DNA of 36,315 nucleotides from Bacteroidales bacterium (GTDB lineage: Bacteria; Bacteroidota; Bacteroidia; Bacteroidales; VadinHA17), in contig WXFE01000152.1 of NCBI GenBank assembly GCA_009881065.1, positions 1 to 36,315 on the forward strand. Reading direction: 5' to 3'. Under the pieces are notes generated by a model. That model was not told the DNA's origin and searched no databases. It worked only from the letters and a program-made list of their open reading frames with translations. How positions within the stretch are numbered: the first letter of the stretch is position 1; the number at the start of each line of letters is the position of its first letter. Below are positions 1 to 8,202 of the stretch, one piece after another. Both the position numbers and the translations under genes were made by a program.

Positions 1-1160
1 CCGTCACTGATACTGCTGACCGCAAATGCAGGCAGGCTGTAAGGAAGTTCGCCCACCGCAATCCTGACGCTTTCATTGCCGTCGTTGGTTGCTATGCTCA
101 GATGAGACGCGAGGAGGCAGCCTCCATAGAAGGAGTTGATCTGGTCCTCGGAACATACGAGAAATTTGACCTCGCCTCCTATATCGACAATCTCCAGAAA
201 CGAACAGCTCCCGGGATCCACTCCTGTGAAACCGTTGACACCGACGAATTCATGGCTTCATGGTCGGCCGGAGAACGAACACGGTCATTCCTCAAGGTAC
301 AGGACGGATGTGACTATCACTGCTCATACTGCACCGTTCCCCTTGCCAGGGGGAAGAGCAGAAATCCTGCCATCAGTGAAATAGTGGCCGAGGCAGAAAA
401 AATTGTCGCCGGAGGAGTCATGGAGATAGTCCTCACCGGAGTCAATGTGGGCGACTTCGGGAAGAGCACCGGAGAGACCCTCGAACAACTCCTGGAAAGT
501 CTGGTAAAGGTGAACGGACTGCAAAGATTGCGACTGTCATCTATTGAGCCGAACCTGGTCACTGACCGGATCATTGATATTGTCTCTGAAGGAAAGGTGC
601 TGCTGCCTCACTTCCATATACCTCTTCAGAGTGGAAATGACAGGGTGCTCGGGCTTATGCGCCGGCGGTACCGCAGGGAGGTGTTCCGCGACAGGGTGAT
701 GAAGATCAGGGAAAGAATTCCCGATGCGGGCCTTGGGGCAGATGTCATCGTCGGCTTCCCGGGCGAGACGGAAGAAGAGTATGCAGACACATACAGCTTC
801 CTTGAGAGCCTCCCCCTCTCCTATCTCCATGTCTTTGCCTTTTCACCACGGCCGGGGACACCTGCAGCAGAGATGCCGGGAGCAGTGAGCCGCCAGGAAA
901 AGGAGAAAAGAAGCAGACAGCTCATAAGGCTGTCAGAGAGCCGGCGGATGCAGTTCATGCACAACGCCTCCGGACAGATACACAACGTTCTGTTTGAAAA
1001 GAGAGGTCACGATGGAACAGTGACAGGGCTGACAGGCAATTACATAAGGGTTATGACGCCCCGTGTAAAGGGACTGCCCGGTTCAATACGGCAGGTCAGG
1101 CTCACCTCCCTTCGCGATGACTCTTCCATGAACTGCGAATTGACAGATAAAGAAGCATAA
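1..1160 (+). CDS. mtaB: MtaB-type tRNA threonylcarbamoyladenosine methylthiotransferase, 5' end outside window
   Basis: Radical SAM methylthiotransferase that adds the 2-methylthio group to t6A37 of tRNAs reading ANN codons. The frame is open from base 3 with no start codon, so the N-terminus and part of the UPF0004 domain lie upstream; the visible start reads VTDTADRKCRQ, which is typical just after the first conserved Cys of MtaB. The radical SAM cluster motif CxxxCxxC is encoded by Cys codons at 309, 321 and 330 (CDYHCSYC). It is followed by LTGVNVGDFG, the conserved LRLSSIEP stretch, LPHFHIPLQSGND and GADVIVGFPGETEEE, then a C-terminal TRAM-like segment. The stop codon overlaps the next ATG by one base, so it leads the downstream acyltransferase/glycosyltransferase operon. 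Assignment to MtaB rather than MiaB rests on the short, characteristic N-terminal fragment and the overall motif spacing. Confidence 0.93.
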   Translation, partial: VTDTADRKCRQAVRKFAHRNPDAFIAVVGCYAQMRREEAASIEGVDLVLGTYEKFDLASYIDNLQKRTAPGIHSCETVDTDEFMASWSAGERTRSFLKVQDGCDYHCSYCTVPLARGKSRNPAISEIVAEAEKIVAGGVMEIVLTGVNVGDFGKSTGETLEQLLESLVKVNGLQRLRLSSIEPNLVTDRIIDIVSEGKVLLPHFHIPLQSGNDRVLGLMRRRYRREVFRDRVMKIRERIPDAGLGADVIVGFPGETEEEYADTYSFLESLPLSYLHVFAFSPRPGTPAAEMPGAVSRQEKEKRSRQLIRLSESRRMQFMHNASGQIHNVLFEKRGHDGTVTGLTGNYIRVMTPRVKGLPGSIRQVRLTSLRDDSSMNCELTDKEA

Positions 1161-2041
1161 TGAAACGTGCAGGATATTACATATTCGTGACTCTGAGCCA
1201 CACAATCACACTCCTCCCCATGTGGGCGCTGCATCTGCTGTCAGACCTGCTGTGGCCGTTCATCTATCATGTCGTAAAGTACCGCCGCGGGGTAGTAGAG
1301 ACAAACCTCAGAAACGCATTTCCGGAAAAGAGCCCGGAAGAACGTAAAAGGATAGCAAAGAGATTCTACAGGCATCTCACTGACCTGATAGTGGAGACCC
1401 TGAAGGCTATGCACATGTCACCGGAGCAGATCAAAAAGCGTTTTTCCGTTTCCGACACCTCCCTTGCAGACAGGTTCTACAGCGAAGGACGTGATATTGT
1501 CGCCCTTTGCAGCCACTACAACAACTGGGAGTGGTACTCCTCAATGCAGCTCTCATCAAAACACAGGGTTATACTTATTTATAAACCACTGAAAAACAAG
1601 GATTTTGACCGGCTTCTACATAAGATAAGAACAAGGTTCGGGACATGGGTCACACCCATGAGCCATATCATAAGGGATCTGGTAAAATGCAGGAATGAAA
1701 AGATTCTCACCATGTCAGGATTCATTGCGGACCAGACACCTCCCCCCGATGACAATGCATTCTGGACAACATTCCTTAATCAGGATACATGCTTCTACCG
1801 GGGGGCGGAAAAAGTTGCGGTTAAATATGATATGCCGGTAATATTTATTAATATAGCCAGGAAGAAAAGAGGCTTTTACGAACTTGAATACAGTCTGATA
1901 TCAGAGCATCCCCGCGAAGAGGAACCCAATGCCATAATTGCCCGTTATGCCGCCATGCTTGAAGAGGCAATCAGGGTTAAGCCTGAATACTGGCTATGGT
2001 CACACCGGCGGTGGAAACATAAAAGAGAGGAGAAAAAATGA
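1160..2041 (+). CDS. Lysophospholipid/lipid A acyltransferase family protein (LpxL/HtrB-like)
   Basis: 293-residue protein of the LpxL/HtrB (LABLAT) acyltransferase family, which transfers secondary acyl chains to lipid A precursors at the inner membrane. There is an N-terminal hydrophobic stretch (about residues 8-35), then VETNLRNAFPEKSPEER, a hallmark of the family (N-L-x-x-A-F-P). The catalytic HX4E motif is H119-YNNW-E124. Later motifs include FIADQTPPPDDNAFWTTFL, the family's substrate-pocket region, and a C-terminal PEYWLWSHRRWK, also typical. Length fits the family (about 290-310). The ATG overlaps the mtaB stop by one base and its own stop overlaps the next ATG (ATGA), which indicates translational coupling. 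The exact acyl chain and acceptor cannot be read from sequence. Confidence 0.9.
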   Translation: MKRAGYYIFVTLSHTITLLPMWALHLLSDLLWPFIYHVVKYRRGVVETNLRNAFPEKSPEERKRIAKRFYRHLTDLIVETLKAMHMSPEQIKKRFSVSDTSLADRFYSEGRDIVALCSHYNNWEWYSSMQLSSKHRVILIYKPLKNKDFDRLLHKIRTRFGTWVTPMSHIIRDLVKCRNEKILTMSGFIADQTPPPDDNAFWTTFLNQDTCFYRGAEKVAVKYDMPVIFINIARKKRGFYELEYSLISEHPREEEPNAIIARYAAMLEEAIRVKPEYWLWSHRRWKHKREEKK

Positions 2042-3060
2042 TCAGAACAGCCGTAGTCATCCTCAACTGGAACGGAAAAAAATTCCTTAAACAGTTTCTT
2101 CCGGGTGTAGTTAAGAATACGCTTGCACCTGACACATCGGTCATTGTGGCTGATAATGGATCCGAAGATGATTCGGCAAAGTGGCTGGCGGAAAACCACC
2201 CGGAGGTCAAGGTTATCAGGCTTGACAGCAACTATGGATATGCGGGAGGTTACAACAGGGCACTGAAGGAGGTTGAAGCCGAATACTACATACTTCTGAA
2301 TTCCGACGTGGAGGTTGAGCCGGCGTGGGCAGAGAAGCTGATCACCTTTATGGAGATGCACCCTGATGTGGGTGCCTGCCAGCCCAGGATCAGGTCATAC
2401 TACAACCGTGACTCGTTTGAGTATGCAGGCGCTGCAGGAGGGTATATTGACCGGCTGGGCTACCCTTTCTGTCGTGGACGTATCTTTGACACAATAGAGA
2501 ATGACAACGGCCAGTATGACGATGTCCGCGAGGTCTTCTGGGCATCAGGCTCATGTATGGTCGTCAGGGGTGCCGCATTCGACCAGTGTGACGGCTTTGA
2601 CGAGTCATTTTTCCTCCACATGGAAGAGATTGACCTCTGCTGGAGGATGCAGAACGCCGGATATACCATCAGCTACTTTCCTCATTCCGTGGTCTGGCAC
2701 GTGGGAGGAGGCACCCTCGGTTACGGATCACCATCCAAGATCTATTACAACTTCCGCAACAGCCTTATCATGCTGGCCAAGAACCTCCCGGCAAAGCATC
2801 TCCGCAGAACCATCTTCATCCGCCAGGTGCTTGACGGCCTGGCAGTTGTCATGCTGCTCTTCAGGGAAGGCCGCGCAGCAGCAGCAGCGGTTTTAAGGGC
2901 ACACAGGGATTTCAGGAGGCAGAAGACAGCTATCAGAACCTTCAGAACCCTGACACCTAACCCGGGAATCTTCACTCCGCATACCACTATGAACAGATAC
3001 CTCCTTTATGAGTATTATATACGCAAAAGGAAAACATTTACAGAACTCAGGTGGCGCTGA
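2038..3060 (+). CDS. Family 2 glycosyltransferase (rhamnosyltransferase-like)
   Basis: 340-residue GT-A fold glycosyltransferase. The N-terminal AVVILNWNG and VIVADNGSEDDS segments form the nucleotide-sugar binding half; ILLNSDVEVEP carries the DxD-like metal site; HMEEIDLCWRMQNAGY is the (E/D)DxDLxxR acceptor-side motif found in WbbL-type enzymes. The ATG overlaps the previous stop (ATGA) and is preceded by a good Shine-Dalgarno-like AGGAG, uncommon in this window. A C-terminal hydrophobic patch near 270 could associate it with the membrane. Lying directly after a lipid A-type acyltransferase, it probably adds a sugar to LPS or another envelope glycan; that role is inferred from context. The donor sugar is unknown. 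Confidence 0.9.
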   Translation: MIRTAVVILNWNGKKFLKQFLPGVVKNTLAPDTSVIVADNGSEDDSAKWLAENHPEVKVIRLDSNYGYAGGYNRALKEVEAEYYILLNSDVEVEPAWAEKLITFMEMHPDVGACQPRIRSYYNRDSFEYAGAAGGYIDRLGYPFCRGRIFDTIENDNGQYDDVREVFWASGSCMVVRGAAFDQCDGFDESFFLHMEEIDLCWRMQNAGYTISYFPHSVVWHVGGGTLGYGSPSKIYYNFRNSLIMLAKNLPAKHLRRTIFIRQVLDGLAVVMLLFREGRAAAAAVLRAHRDFRRQKTAIRTFRTLTPNPGIFTPHTTMNRYLLYEYYIRKRKTFTELRWR

Positions 3061-4217
3061 ACAGGAAGCAGCAGATGACAATATTCATTACGGTAGTACT
3101 AACCGTCTATATCCTTACCAACCTGTGGCTCTGGTTCAAAGGCCGGAGAGCTCTCTCAGGGGCCGGAATAAACACCGTATGGTACAATGCAATCTTCATT
3201 GCCCTGGCATCAGCCTTCGTGATCGGCAAACTCCTTGAAAACTCTTTCACAAATGTTTTCATAGACATAGTAAACATTATCGGCGGCTTCTGGCTGGCGT
3301 TCATGCTCTACGGATTCCTTGCATGGCTGGCTGCGGATATCCTGATGCTGTTGCAGAAGCCTTTCCGCCTGATCACTCCGGATCTCATCCCGAAACTCAG
3401 GCTGTGGCTGTTTGCAGGAATCAGCTCAGCAACGATCCTGCTGATCATTATCGGATCTGTTAATGCGGTAAGCCCGGTTATTACCAGATACACCATCGAA
3501 GTCAGCAGGAAGCCTGACACCCTTCATGAACCGATGCACATCGTTGCCGTCTCTGACATACACCTTGGCAGCATTATCCGGAAGAGAAGCATGCGCCATC
3601 TATCGGAAATGATAACCGGTGAAGAGCCTGACCTCGTCCTGTTCCTTGGCGATCTGCTCGACGGAAGCATTGGTCCGGTGCTGCGGGGTGACCTGCTCTC
3701 CTGTCTCAGCATCCCCGCACCACGGTTCGGGATCTTTGCCATTACAGGGAACCATGAGTATATAGGTGACTTTGCAAAGTCAGTATCATATATTGAAAGC
3801 AAGGGAATAAGGGTGCTGAAAGATGAGATTGTCAGCCTTGAAAACGGTGTCAGTATAATTGGCCGGCTTGACAGAACAGCCATGCATTCACCGGGCGTCG
3901 GCCGCAAGCCGCTTGAGCAACTGCTGGCTGAGAGTGACACCACTGCTCCATTGATTCTGCTTGATCACCAGCCTTATGAGCTGTCAGCCCTGGCCTCAAC
4001 ACCGGTTGACATGCAACTCTCAGGGCATACCCACAACGGGCAGCTATGGCCCCTCAACCTTATCACAGACAGGTTGTATGAACTGAGTTACGGATACAGG
4101 ATGTTCGGAAAGACACACGTGATAGTCTCTTCCGGATTTGGTTTATGGGGTCCCCGGATGCGGATAGGAACCAGGCCGGAGATACTTTCTGTTACCCTGA
4201 CGGGAAAATCAGAGTAA
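3051..4217 (+). CDS. Membrane-anchored calcineurin-like metallophosphoesterase (YkuE-like)
   Basis: 388 residues. The first half (about residues 8-150) holds four probable transmembrane segments. The second half is a calcineurin-like phosphoesterase with all metal-binding blocks: VSDIHLG (DxH), LFLGDLLDG (GD), AITGNHEY (GNHE), LLDHQP and LSGHTHNGQ (GHxH). The architecture matches the YkuE/YpbG-type membrane phosphoesterases, some of which act on lipid-linked or UDP-diacylglucosamine substrates; the substrate here is not known. The start used is GTG at 3051, overlapping the glycosyltransferase by 10 bases; an ATG at about 3075 (MTIFITVV) is an alternative and would still keep all membrane segments. 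Its 3' end overlaps the convergent murF by 9 bases. Confidence 0.9.
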   Translation: MALNRKQQMTIFITVVLTVYILTNLWLWFKGRRALSGAGINTVWYNAIFIALASAFVIGKLLENSFTNVFIDIVNIIGGFWLAFMLYGFLAWLAADILMLLQKPFRLITPDLIPKLRLWLFAGISSATILLIIIGSVNAVSPVITRYTIEVSRKPDTLHEPMHIVAVSDIHLGSIIRKRSMRHLSEMITGEEPDLVLFLGDLLDGSIGPVLRGDLLSCLSIPAPRFGIFAITGNHEYIGDFAKSVSYIESKGIRVLKDEIVSLENGVSIIGRLDRTAMHSPGVGRKPLEQLLAESDTTAPLILLDHQPYELSALASTPVDMQLSGHTHNGQLWPLNLITDRLYELSYGYRMFGKTHVIVSSGFGLWGPRMRIGTRPEILSVTLTGKSE

Positions 4218-5501
4218 GGGGAAAACTTTTTCAAGCATTATACCCCTCGATCCTTTGACAAGGATGGTATAGCCTTCGGGTCTCTCTGACCTCAGCCATT
4301 CGGCGGCAGCCTCTGATGTTCCGAAGAGGGTGGCCGGGAAATCTGCTGCCGCTTCCCGGAAAAGGGGACCCACAAGCACCACCCTGACGTCACCGATACT
4401 CCTCAGTTGCCTGATAGCGGCAGCATGGCCGTGAGCGCTCTCACTGCCCATCTCCAGCATATCACCAAGGATAACCATTTTCTTTCCCGCCTTCAGCGCA
4501 GCAAATGAAGCCAGCGCCTTCTCCATGCTCGAGGGATTGGCATTGTATGCATCACGGATAACGGTATTCCTGCCTGTCTCCGTCACCTGTGACCGGTTAT
4601 TCGAGGGCTTGTATGATGAAACTGCATCAATTATCTCTCCTTCCGGAATGCCGAAAAGCAGTCCGGTTGCCATTGCAGCCCTTACATTGTCAAGGTTGTA
4701 TGATCCGAAGAGTTCTGTTTTAAAACAGTGCTCCCTGCCGTCAATCACCGCTTTTACCTCCAGCAGCATCAGGTCATCACCGGCAGGAGTGGCGCTGAGA
4801 GTATGTCCTCCCGGTGCCGAGTAGGGCACGGTATTGGTCATCCCTGATACCAGTTCACACAGGATGGGATTGTCATCGTTGTATATTGCAGTGCCGTTAT
4901 TTTCCCGTAATGACTGGTATAGTTCGGACTTCGCTTTTCGCACATTTTCGAACGTGCCGAAACCCTCTATATGTGCCGTGCCGATATTGGTGATGATGCC
5001 ATGTGTAGGCATTGTTGCAGCACAGAGGGCGGTTATCTCTCCCATGTGGTTGGCACCCATCTCCACCACCAGGAATGCTGCATCATCAGGTGCGCTGAGC
5101 AGGGTCAGCGGAACACCTATGTGATTGTTGAAGTTGCCCTGGGTGCTGTGTACCCTTCCGTGCCGCGACAGAACGGCAGTGATCAGCTCCCTGGTGGTTG
5201 TCTTGCCGTTGGTGCCGGTTATACCGATGACGGGCATATGCAGCCTCTTCCGGTGACAGGCGGCCAGTGCTGTCATGGTCTCAAGGACATCGTCAACAAC
5301 AATTATTTTTTCTCCGCTGAGCGACCGGTCATCCACTATGGCGGCCAGCGCTCCGGCCTCCAGGGCGGCTGCGGCATACCTGTTCCCGTCATGGGAAGGA
5401 CCCTTGAGTGCAAAGAAAAGCTCACCTCTCTTTACTGCCCTCGAATCCGTCGTTACACCGGCAGAACCCCGTAACAGACCGTACAACCTTTCAATCTCCA
5501 T
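4209..5501 (-). CDS. murF: UDP-N-acetylmuramoyl-tripeptide--D-alanyl-D-alanine ligase
   Basis: Cytoplasmic Mur ligase that joins D-Ala-D-Ala to UDP-MurNAc-tripeptide, the last soluble step in peptidoglycan precursor synthesis. 430 residues, normal for MurF. The N-terminal domain contains TTDSRAVKRGELFFALKG, the UDP-MurNAc binding signature of MurE/MurF. The ATP-binding P-loop GTNGKT is at residues 96-101. VEMGANHMGEI and IYNDDNP follow, then RDAYNANPSSMEKAL, the conserved MurF substrate/Mg region, and ILGDMLEMG. The start ATG at 5501 lies only 8 bases past the T-tract of a strong terminator for gldJ, so expression depends on readthrough or on a promoter I cannot see. gldJ-murF neighbourhood is also seen in Flavobacterium (from memory). 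Confidence 0.96.
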   Translation of the reverse strand: MEIERLYGLLRGSAGVTTDSRAVKRGELFFALKGPSHDGNRYAAAALEAGALAAIVDDRSLSGEKIIVVDDVLETMTALAACHRKRLHMPVIGITGTNGKTTTRELITAVLSRHGRVHSTQGNFNNHIGVPLTLLSAPDDAAFLVVEMGANHMGEITALCAATMPTHGIITNIGTAHIEGFGTFENVRKAKSELYQSLRENNGTAIYNDDNPILCELVSGMTNTVPYSAPGGHTLSATPAGDDLMLLEVKAVIDGREHCFKTELFGSYNLDNVRAAMATGLLFGIPEGEIIDAVSSYKPSNNRSQVTETGRNTVIRDAYNANPSSMEKALASFAALKAGKKMVILGDMLEMGSESAHGHAAAIRQLRSIGDVRVVLVGPLFREAAADFPATLFGTSEAAAEWLRSERPEGYTILVKGSRGIMLEKVFPLL

Positions 5502-5508
5502 CCTGTTT

Positions 5509-5545
5509 TAAAAAGAAGCCTCATTACTTTGGATAATGAGGCTTT
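5509..5545 (-). terminator. Rho-independent terminator after gldJ
   Basis: Perfect 11-bp stem, 5516-5526 pairing with 5534-5544 (AAGCCTCATTA / TAATGAGGCTT), with a 7-base loop. On the minus strand the stem is followed by TTC then five T (5510-5514). It sits 25 bases after the gldJ stop and ends 8 bases before the murF ATG. Confidence 0.85.
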
Positions 5546-5568
5546 ATTCTTACATGTTTATATATACA

Positions 5569-7056
5569 TTATCGACCCGAGGGACTTCCTACCCTGATCA
5601 TTGCACACCTGAAACCAAGGTCATCACGTGATGCTTCCTGATCAAGATAGCGGCGGGTTGAGGGGTTGAGCCAGTAAGCCCTGTCTTTCCATGATCCGCC
5701 CTTGAATACCCTTGCCCTGTCATTGATGAGGGTAACATAGTCATTATCAGTCTCATTCTGTGAATACATCCTCTCTGTCTGGGGCAGGTCGGCATTTCCT
5801 GACCATTCAAGGCTTGAGGAGATGCTGGAGATGACGTCACCGTCGAGGTAGTTCCTGTAGTCTGCCTTCTGATAGTTGTACCTGTGGGCTACATCTTCCG
5901 GCCTGACAGTGTCAATCTGCAGTCTTCCCAGCCTGTCCTTCTCAACCACATCGCCGTTGGCGTCACGCCTCAGATCGGTGAACACGTTACCCCTGAACGG
6001 GTTGAACATGTCTACATCCTCTGAGGAGAGCTGACGGTAAACGTCCATCACCCACTCGTTTACGTTTCCTGCCATGCAGTAAAGGCCGTAGTCATTGGGC
6101 CAGTATGACCTGACATCCACAGTGATGCTCCCTGCGTCGTTCAGGTTTCCGGCAACACCCATCATGTCACCGCGTCCGCGAACGAAGTTGGCCATGAATT
6201 CACCCCTGTACTTGGGGGCTGCGTTACGGACGTTGTGACCGTCCCACGGGTAGATAGCCCTTTCATATATCCTCTCCTCGAAGGTGTTGCCCCTGAGGCC
6301 GTAGGCTGCAAATTCCCACTCGGCCTCCGTCGGCAGGCGGTAGCGCGGAAGCAGGATGCCATCCTCCTGGCGGACACGCGGATGAAGCTCATCAACTCTC
6401 TGCCCGGCGATACCTTCATACTGACCTGCCAGATAGGCTTCAGTATTGAAGTTATTGGCTCCTGACTGTTCCACATTGGCTTCCTGCCACTTGCTGTTAA
6501 TAAGAATCTGCTCGTTGACCCTGTCAGTACGCCAGACACAATAGTCATTGGCCTGCAGCCAGCTGACACCCACAACCGGATAATTATTGAACGAGGGGTG
6601 ACGGAAATAGTACTGAACGTATGGTTCATTCAGCGCGAGCGGACTTCTCCAGACCAGAGTGTCAGGGAGAGCGCGGCGGTGAACCTCCGGATAATCGCTG
6701 TACACCCTCCTCAGCCAGTACAGATACTCACGGTAGTCGAGGTTGGTGATCTCTGTCTCATCCATATAAAAGGAGGAAACGGTTACCCTGCGCGGCGTGT
6801 TGTTCCAGTCAAACATTACATCCTGATCAACCCGCCCCATGGTAAAGGTACCACCTTCAATCAGCACCAGGTTCGGACCGGTGATCTGCTCCGAAGCCTC
6901 TCCTATCGGGTAACCCAGGTCATTGACATCGCTCGATTTGGGATCCCTGTAGCTCCAGCCAGTAGTTGGAGACACATTATCCTTTCTGGCTCCCTTGCAG
7001 GAAAAAAGGAAGAGAGCAACAACTACAAAAACCGGTAAAGCTCTGAGTTTATACAT
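5569..7056 (-). CDS. gldJ: GldJ-like gliding motility/T9SS lipoprotein with SUMF1 domain
   Basis: 495-residue outer-membrane lipoprotein of the GldJ/GldK family, needed in Flavobacterium for gliding and for type IX secretion (GldJ stabilises other Gld proteins). It has a lipoprotein signal: hydrophobic residues 8-19, then FLFSC with Cys20. A GWSYRDPKSSD segment near residue 33 matches the GW-x-Y/I-ND-x-K motif of this family. The rest is a formylglycine-generating-enzyme-like (SUMF1) domain: LIEGGTFTMG, DETEITNLDYREYL, VSWLQANDYCVW, RLPTEAEWEFAA, CMAGNVNEWVMD, FKGGSWKDRAYW and DDLGFRC. GldJ rather than GldK is chosen because of gene order: gldJ next to porU/porV and murF, as in Flavobacterium johnsoniae (recalled). 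It follows the porP-like gene by 73 bases on the same strand. Confidence 0.87.
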   Translation of the reverse strand: MYKLRALPVFVVVALFLFSCKGARKDNVSPTTGWSYRDPKSSDVNDLGYPIGEASEQITGPNLVLIEGGTFTMGRVDQDVMFDWNNTPRRVTVSSFYMDETEITNLDYREYLYWLRRVYSDYPEVHRRALPDTLVWRSPLALNEPYVQYYFRHPSFNNYPVVGVSWLQANDYCVWRTDRVNEQILINSKWQEANVEQSGANNFNTEAYLAGQYEGIAGQRVDELHPRVRQEDGILLPRYRLPTEAEWEFAAYGLRGNTFEERIYERAIYPWDGHNVRNAAPKYRGEFMANFVRGRGDMMGVAGNLNDAGSITVDVRSYWPNDYGLYCMAGNVNEWVMDVYRQLSSEDVDMFNPFRGNVFTDLRRDANGDVVEKDRLGRLQIDTVRPEDVAHRYNYQKADYRNYLDGDVISSISSSLEWSGNADLPQTERMYSQNETDNDYVTLINDRARVFKGGSWKDRAYWLNPSTRRYLDQEASRDDLGFRCAMIRVGSPSGR

Positions 7057-7129
7057 AGCAATATAAGGTTACTTGATTACTTTTTAGTTTAAAAACTGTA
7101 TCCATTTGCATAACTCTGCACCAAAATAA

Positions 7130-8095
7130 CTACAAAAGGGGCAACTTTATTATATGTGCTCCCCTACTTTTTTCAACATTTCCGAAACTAAACATCACCC
7201 CGGCTTTTACCATGGAGGTGCCCCCGAATGAAGCGCCACCACCGGAGATAATGTAACTATATGATAACATGATCTTTACTGTTGTCACCTCCCATCCGGC
7301 GGAAGCTCCCAGAGCCGTAAATCCGTTAGTGACATGCCATAGTGAAAGAGCGCCGGCAAGACCCTTCCACGAGGCTTCGCTCCCTAAATAAATTCTTGCC
7401 TCATCACCCTGTATAAGTAGCGCAGCTGATGGCAACAGGGAAAAATCCTTTCTGCCGGGTGTGAGCGAGAGTCCCCCTGTCAATGTCAGCAACCGGTTCA
7501 CCCTGTTGTGTTCAAGGGCATCATCGCTGAGCGATGGCCTGGTCAGATGCATGATTGACGCACCGGCGAACCAGTCTGCTGATGATACGGTAAAGCCTGT
7601 TCCAAGATCGAAACGTGTAATGGGGCCAGGAGGAATATATTCAGTGCCTCCGCCGGTTATGCCCCTGAAAGGGTCGATGTCACCCGGAAGGATAACCGAT
7701 CCGCTTCGAATATTCCGGCTGATCATCGCGGCTGTCAGTCCTGCGGTAACATAGAGCCTGCGACCGGCACGGAAGTGGTATGAATAGAATGCTCCGCCCC
7801 TGAGATCATGCATGACATCCCCCGGAATATCATCAGAGACCCAGGCACCTGCCCCACCCCGGATGGACCTGAAATACCCGTCATATGATGCGTACACAGA
7901 CCTCAGCCCGAAGCCGTTTCCCGGAAGAAAGGAAAATGCAGAAATCTTTATTGCAGAGACGCCCTCAACACCTGCAAATGCCGGATTATACATTACTTGC
8001 ATACCAGACAGTGACCCGTACCATGTATCCTGGCCACTGAGGGTCAACGTGCAGATGAGCAGCGCCGCAGCAAGAGTCCTGTTTCTGAGCTTCAT
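7130..8095 (-). CDS. PorP/SprF family type IX secretion membrane protein
   Basis: 321-residue predicted outer-membrane beta-barrel of the PorP/SprF family. A signal peptide covers about residues 1-21 (cleavage near LTLSG/QD). The family signature YNPAFAG is at residues 36-42, followed by alternating hydrophobic/glycine beta strands and the usual short C-terminus. PorP is part of the T9SS outer-membrane assembly with PorE and PorK/N; SprF homologues help specific substrates reach the surface. It is the first gene of a minus-strand unit with gldJ and is divergent from porU, sharing a palindromic promoter region. The copy here could be a core PorP or an accessory SprF; sequence alone does not decide. 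Confidence 0.88.
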   Translation of the reverse strand: MKLRNRTLAAALLICTLTLSGQDTWYGSLSGMQVMYNPAFAGVEGVSAIKISAFSFLPGNGFGLRSVYASYDGYFRSIRGGAGAWVSDDIPGDVMHDLRGGAFYSYHFRAGRRLYVTAGLTAAMISRNIRSGSVILPGDIDPFRGITGGGTEYIPPGPITRFDLGTGFTVSSADWFAGASIMHLTRPSLSDDALEHNRVNRLLTLTGGLSLTPGRKDFSLLPSAALLIQGDEARIYLGSEASWKGLAGALSLWHVTNGFTALGASAGWEVTTVKIMLSYSYIISGGGASFGGTSMVKAGVMFSFGNVEKSRGAHIIKLPLL

Positions 8096-8163
8096 GGTTG
8101 TGTTTCAGTATTATCAACGCTGCCGTGATGCCATTATTTTGCCCCGGCTGCATCAATACGGGA

Positions 8164-8192
8164 GCAAAGATAGGTGACTTGACTATCTTTGC
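8164..8192. promoter_or_regulatory. Perfect inverted repeat forming paired divergent -7 boxes
   Basis: GCAAAGATAG at 8164-8173 and its exact reverse complement CTATCTTTGC at 8183-8192, separated by 9 bases. Each arm contains a perfect Bacteroidota -7 element TAnnTTTG: TATCTTTG at 8184-8191 on the plus strand (toward porU) and at 8165-8172 on the minus strand (toward the porP-like gene, about 70 bases before its ATG). No convincing -33 TTG lies at the standard distance on the plus strand. The dyad could equally be an operator. Confidence 0.6.
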
Positions 8193-8202
8193 CATGATTA
8201 TG

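Noticed and set aside
4971..5474. 167-codon plus-strand open frame opposite murF
   Set aside because: Shadow of murF, whose full set of Mur ligase motifs is on the minus strand.
5569..7056. gldJ as a true formylglycine-generating enzyme
   Set aside because: It has a lipoprotein signal, the GW-x-Y-x-D GldJ/GldK motif and T9SS neighbours, and no sulfatase gene is nearby; the SUMF1 fold here is structural in known homologues.
8098..8202. N-terminal extension of porU back to 8098
   Set aside because: It would run through the divergent promoter palindrome and bury the signal peptide 35 residues inside the protein.
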